Of a stretch of 64,000 nucleotides of DNA, positions 60,318 to 64,000 are shown one piece after another; the first letter of the stretch is position 1; every line of letters starts with the position of its first letter. Made by a program: the position numbers and the translations under genes. The stretch covers positions 620,001 to 684,000 of the forward strand of contig NZ_LT629702.1 in NCBI RefSeq assembly GCF_900103345.1, in the 5' to 3' direction. The DNA comes from Pseudomonas azotoformans. GTDB taxonomy: Bacteria > Pseudomonadota > Gammaproteobacteria > Pseudomonadales > Pseudomonadaceae. The notes under the pieces were generated by a model. The model ran no database searches. It was not told the origin of the DNA and saw only the letters and a program-made list of their open reading frames with translations.

Positions 60318-63300
60318 ATGAATGCTGAAGACTCCTTGAAACTTGCTCGCCGGTTTATCGGGTTGCCCCTGGAAAAACGCCAATTGTTCCTGCAGGCCCT
60401 GCAGAAAGAAGGCGTGGATTTTTCCCGGTTCCCGATTCCGGCAGGGGTGGAGGCGCAGGATCGCCAGGCGTTGTCCTACGCGCAGCAGCGCATGTGGTTT
60501 CTCTGGCAATTGGACCCGGCCAGCGGCGCCTATAACCTGCCGGGAGCGGTGCGACTCAAGGGGGCGTTGAGCCTCGGCGCGCTGGAGCAGGCGTTCGCCA
60601 GCCTGGTCACGCGCCACGAAACCCTGCGCACAGTGTTCCAGCGCCAGGCGGACGAGCGCCTGATGCAGGTGCCGGCAGACACGTCGTTGACCGTCGAGCA
60701 CCTGGACCTGAGTCACCTGGCCGCCGCCGCGCGCGAACAGGCCGTCAACGAGGCCGCGACCCGTCAATCGCTGCTGCCGTTCGACCTGGAAAACGGTCCG
60801 CTGCTGCGCGTGCAATTGCTCAAGCTCGACGCGCAGGAACACGTGCTGCTGTTGACCCTGCACCACATCGTCTCCGACGGCTGGTCGATGAACGTGCTGA
60901 TCGACGAGTTCATCCGCTGCTACGACGCCCACGAGCGCAATGAAGCCCCGCATCTGCCGGCCTTGCCGATCCAGTACAGCGACTACGCCCTGTGGCAGCG
61001 CCGTTGGCTGGAAGCGGGGGAGCAGACGCGCCAACTGGATTACTGGCAAGCGCGCCTGGGCGATGAGCACCCGGTGCTGGAGCTGCCCACCGACCGCCCG
61101 CGCCCGGCCATGCCGAGTTACCAGGGCACGCGCCACAATTTCGCGATTGAACCTGCGCTGGCCACACAGCTGCGTAGTTGCGCGCAAAAACACAACGTCA
61201 CCCTGTTCATGCTGTTGTTCGGTGCTTTCAACGTGTTGCTGCATCGCTACACCGGGCAGGGCGATATCCGCGTCGGCGTGCCGATCGCCAACCGCAACCG
61301 CACTGAAGTCGAAGGGCTGATAGGCTTCTTCGTCAACACCCAGGTCTTGCGTACCGAGCTGACTGGGCAAACCCGCATCAATGAGCTGCTGCAAAGCATC
61401 AAGGAACACGCCCTGGGCGCCCAGGCCCATCAGGAGTTGCCGTTCGAGCGCCTGGTGGAAGCCCTCAAGGTCGAGCGCAGCCTGAGTCATACGCCGCTGT
61501 TCCAGGTGATGTACAACCACCAGCCGGTTGTGGCCGACATTACCAGCGTCAGCACCGCCTCCGGCTTGGAACTGGCATTGGTGGAGTGGCAAGGCCGCAC
61601 CACTCAGTTCGACCTGACCCTCGACACCTATGAAAAATCCGGCACCCTGCACGCCGCGTTGACCTACGCCAACGACCTGTTCGACGCGCCAACCATCGAG
61701 CGCATGGCCGGGCATTGGATCAGCCTGTTGCAGGCCATGGTGGTCGACGGTGAACAGCGCATCGGCGAGCTGCCGATGTTGGCTACGGATGAGCAGCAGG
61801 TGCTGGTCCACGGGTGGAACCAGACGACTGAGGCGTACCCGACCGAGCGCGGCATTCATCACCTGATCGAAGACCAGGCGCAGGCCACGCCGGATGCGCC
61901 GGCACTGGTGTTCGGTGCGACCACGCTGACCTACGCCCAGCTCGATGCCCGTGCCAACCAACTGGCCCACGCCTTGCGCGCGCAGGGCGTCGGCCCTGAC
62001 GCGCTGGTGGGGATCTGCGTCGAGCGCTCCATCGAGATGGTGGTCGGCCTGCTCGCGATTCTCAAGGCTGGCGGCGCCTATGTCCCGCTGGATCCTGAAT
62101 ATCCCCGGGAACGCCTGGCCTACATGATCGAAGACAGCGGCATTCAGTTGCTGCTCAGCCAGCGCGCCCTGTTGCCCTTGCTGCCGACCGAGGGCATCCG
62201 GGTGATAGCCCTGGACCAGCCCGCCGACTGGCTTGATGGTTACAGCAGTCAGTCACCCAATGTTGACCTGCATGCGCTTAACCTGGCCTACGTGATCTAC
62301 ACCTCAGGCTCCACCGGCAAGCCCAAGGGCGCCGGCAACAGCCACCGTGCGCTGGTCAACCGCCTGTGCTGGATGCAACAGGCCTATGGTCTGGACGCCA
62401 GCGATGCGGTGCTGCAGAAAACCCCATTCAGTTTCGATGTATCGGTATGGGAGTTCTTCTGGCCGCTGATGACCGGCGCTCGCCTGGTGGTTGCCGCGCC
62501 CGGTGAACACCGCGAACCGGCGCGCCTGATCGAGACCATCGGGCAACAGCGCATCACCACCTTGCACTTCGTGCCGTCGATGCTCCAGGCGTTTATCCAT
62601 GAACCGGGCGTGCAAGCCTGCAACAGCCTGCGACGCATCGTGTGCAGCGGTGAAGCCTTGCCGCTGGATGCGCAGTTGCAAGTGTTCGCCAAGTTGCCAC
62701 AGGCGGGTCTGTTCAACCTCTACGGCCCGACCGAAGCCGCCATCGACGTGACGCACTGGACCTGCGTCGACGAAGGCGCCGACAGCGTGCCCATCGGCCG
62801 GCCCATCGCCAACCTCGCTACGTACGTGCTCGATGCCCAGCTCAACCCGGTGCCTGCCGGCGTCAGCGGTGAGCTGTACCTGGGCGGCGCCGGCCTGGCG
62901 CGCAGTTACCACCGGCGCCCGGCACTGACCGCCGAACGTTTTGTGCCAAGCCCGTTCGGTGACGGTGCGCGCCTGTATCGCACCGGCGACCGCGTGCGCC
63001 AGCGTGCCGATGGGGTGATCGAATACCTCGGTCGCCTCGATCATCAGGTCAAGCTGCGCGGCCTGCGTATCGAGCTGGGCGAAATCGAGACGCGCCTGAT
63101 GCAGCACCCCTCGGTGCGTGAAGCCGTGGTGCTGGTGCAGGGCGGCAAGCAACTGGTGGCCTACCTGGTGCTGGAAGACCAGGCGCCGGCCGACCTCAAG
63201 GCCTGGCTGCTCGACAGCCTGCCGGAATACATGGTGCCGACCCATATGGTGCGCCTGGCCAAGCTGCCAGTGACCGCCAACGGCAAGCTCGACCGCAAGG

Positions 63301-64000
63301 CCTTGCCGTTGCCCGACGCCGCGCCCCAGCAGGCGTATGTCGCCCCGGAAAGCGAGGTGCAAAAAGCCCTGGCAGCGATCTGGAGTGATGTGCTCGGCGT
63401 GGAGCAAGTCGGTCTGGAAGACAACTTTTTCGAGCTGGGCGGTGATTCGATCATCTCCATCCAGGTAGTCAGCCGTGCGCGCCAGGCGGGCATTCGCCTG
63501 AGCCCGCGGGACCTGTTCCAGTACCAGAGCGTGCGCAGCCTGGCGTTGGTGGCGACCTTCGAGCAGGCGACCCTCATCGACCAGGGGCCGGTCACCGGCG
63601 AGGTGCTCCTCACGCCAGTGCAACACAGCTTTTTCGAGCAGGCGATTCCTGCGCGCCAGCACTGGAACCAGTCATTGCTGCTGACCCCGCGTGAGGCGCT
63701 GGAGCCCGTGCGCCTTGAGGCCGCCTTGACCCGCTTGATCAACCACCACGATGCCCTGCGCCTGCGTTTTGTGCGGCAGGCGGATGGTTGGCGGCAGGTT
63801 CATTCCGAGCCGGTTGCGACCGCTTCGTTATGGCAGTCCCAGGTCGCCGGCGAGGCTGAGTTGGCCGCACTGTGCGATGAGGCTCAACGCAGCCTCGATC
63901 TCGAACAGGGCCCGCTGTTGCGGGCGGTCCTGGCAATCATGGCCGACGGTACCCAACGCCTGTTGCTGGTGGTGCATCACCTGGCAGTGGACGGCGTATC
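60318..64000 (+). CDS. Pyoverdine-type non-ribosomal peptide synthetase, first 1,227 residues (continues beyond window)
   Basis: The start sequence SLKLARRFIGLPLEKRQLFL is typical of pyoverdine side-chain synthetases (PvdI/J/D group). A condensation domain covers about residues 48-470 (HHIVSDGWS, about 183). An adenylation domain covers about 515-1010: YTSGSTGKPKG (A3, about 661), YRTGDRVR and NGKLDRKAL with the A10 lysine. A carrier domain follows (FFELGGDSI, about 1037). From about 1095 a second condensation-fold domain begins as LLTPVQHSFFEQAIP, the usual opening of an epimerisation domain. The substrate pocket reads D-V-W-H-V-S-L-I-D-K, which is a serine code. Module 1 should therefore add D-Ser. 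I cannot tell which pvd gene it is. Confidence 0.93.
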   Translation, partial: MNAEDSLKLARRFIGLPLEKRQLFLQALQKEGVDFSRFPIPAGVEAQDRQALSYAQQRMWFLWQLDPASGAYNLPGAVRLKGALSLGALEQAFASLVTRHETLRTVFQRQADERLMQVPADTSLTVEHLDLSHLAAAAREQAVNEAATRQSLLPFDLENGPLLRVQLLKLDAQEHVLLLTLHHIVSDGWSMNVLIDEFIRCYDAHERNEAPHLPALPIQYSDYALWQRRWLEAGEQTRQLDYWQARLGDEHPVLELPTDRPRPAMPSYQGTRHNFAIEPALATQLRSCAQKHNVTLFMLLFGAFNVLLHRYTGQGDIRVGVPIANRNRTEVEGLIGFFVNTQVLRTELTGQTRINELLQSIKEHALGAQAHQELPFERLVEALKVERSLSHTPLFQVMYNHQPVVADITSVSTASGLELALVEWQGRTTQFDLTLDTYEKSGTLHAALTYANDLFDAPTIERMAGHWISLLQAMVVDGEQRIGELPMLATDEQQVLVHGWNQTTEAYPTERGIHHLIEDQAQATPDAPALVFGATTLTYAQLDARANQLAHALRAQGVGPDALVGICVERSIEMVVGLLAILKAGGAYVPLDPEYPRERLAYMIEDSGIQLLLSQRALLPLLPTEGIRVIALDQPADWLDGYSSQSPNVDLHALNLAYVIYTSGSTGKPKGAGNSHRALVNRLCWMQQAYGLDASDAVLQKTPFSFDVSVWEFFWPLMTGARLVVAAPGEHREPARLIETIGQQRITTLHFVPSMLQAFIHEPGVQACNSLRRIVCSGEALPLDAQLQVFAKLPQAGLFNLYGPTEAAIDVTHWTCVDEGADSVPIGRPIANLATYVLDAQLNPVPAGVSGELYLGGAGLARSYHRRPALTAERFVPSPFGDGARLYRTGDRVRQRADGVIEYLGRLDHQVKLRGLRIELGEIETRLMQHPSVREAVVLVQGGKQLVAYLVLEDQAPADLKAWLLDSLPEYMVPTHMVRLAKLPVTANGKLDRKALPLPDAAPQQAYVAPESEVQKALAAIWSDVLGVEQVGLEDNFFELGGDSIISIQVVSRARQAGIRLSPRDLFQYQSVRSLALVATFEQATLIDQGPVTGEVLLTPVQHSFFEQAIPARQHWNQSLLLTPREALEPVRLEAALTRLINHHDALRLRFVRQADGWRQVHSEPVATASLWQSQVAGEAELAALCDEAQRSLDLEQGPLLRAVLAIMADGTQRLLLVVHHLAVDGV

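Noticed and set aside
60264-61970. 568-codon minus-strand frame under the NRPS start
   Set aside because: It mirrors the condensation domain on the plus strand, with no RBS and no family likeness.

Overview
The window is GC-rich, gene-dense DNA that reads as a chromosome of the Pseudomonas fluorescens group. The evidence is the two-partner-secretion gene order, paired REP palindromes (REPINs) of the fluorescent-pseudomonad type, a pyoverdine-type NRPS at the right edge, and cobF, mntH, nrtR and mtlR-like genes of pseudomonad character. I see no rRNA, tRNA, CRISPR array, prophage or intact insertion sequence.

Region 1 (1-15.4 kb) is a two-partner secretion locus. It holds the 3' end of a giant haemagglutinin-like TpsA, a Phd/transposase-like fusion gene, the TpsB transporter, an ExbB-ExbD-TonB-type energy module, a porin, a coiled-coil protein, a YbjN-like protein, a PpiC isomerase and a LysR-like regulator. 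From memory the order matches the P. aeruginosa pdt locus (PA0690-PA0701). A truncated Lrp gene and a 739-bp nested inverted-repeat element lie between the TpsA gene and the rest.

Region 2 (15.5-33.8 kb) is mixed housekeeping and accessory DNA: LysR/DUF4865 pair, histidine-phosphatase-like gene, cobF, a secreted esterase, a KefB/C-type antiporter, a lone HigA-like regulator, LysR/RidA, a DMT exporter, AraC, a hydrolase-YaaW fusion, mntH, a vapBC-type module, LysR with a YdcZ pair, a small metallothionein, AraC, a XapX protein and a quinone-oxidoreductase-like gene.

Region 3 (33.8-42.9 kb) is uptake and NAD metabolism. It has a Tsx/NUP nucleoside uptake pair with a PurR/LacI-type palindrome upstream, a reduced mannitol/sorbitol locus (AraC, binding protein and polyol dehydrogenase without permease or ATPase genes), and an NrtR-pncA-pncB-nadE NAD salvage regulon with two matching operator-like sites.

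Region 4 (42.9-55.6 kb) carries two catabolic clusters. The first is a PotABCD-like ABC transporter interleaved with a three-subunit flavin/iron-sulfur amine or opine oxidase, under a divergent IclR regulator. The second is a fumarase/aspartase-superfamily lyase with a dicarboxylate symporter and a class II fumarase, under a divergent GntR regulator.

Region 5 (55.6-64 kb) holds a DUF2239 gene, a MATE exporter, a TetR/MFS divergent pair with two palindromic operators, a hicAB module, and the first 3.7 kb of a pyoverdine-type NRPS whose first adenylation domain reads as serine-specific.
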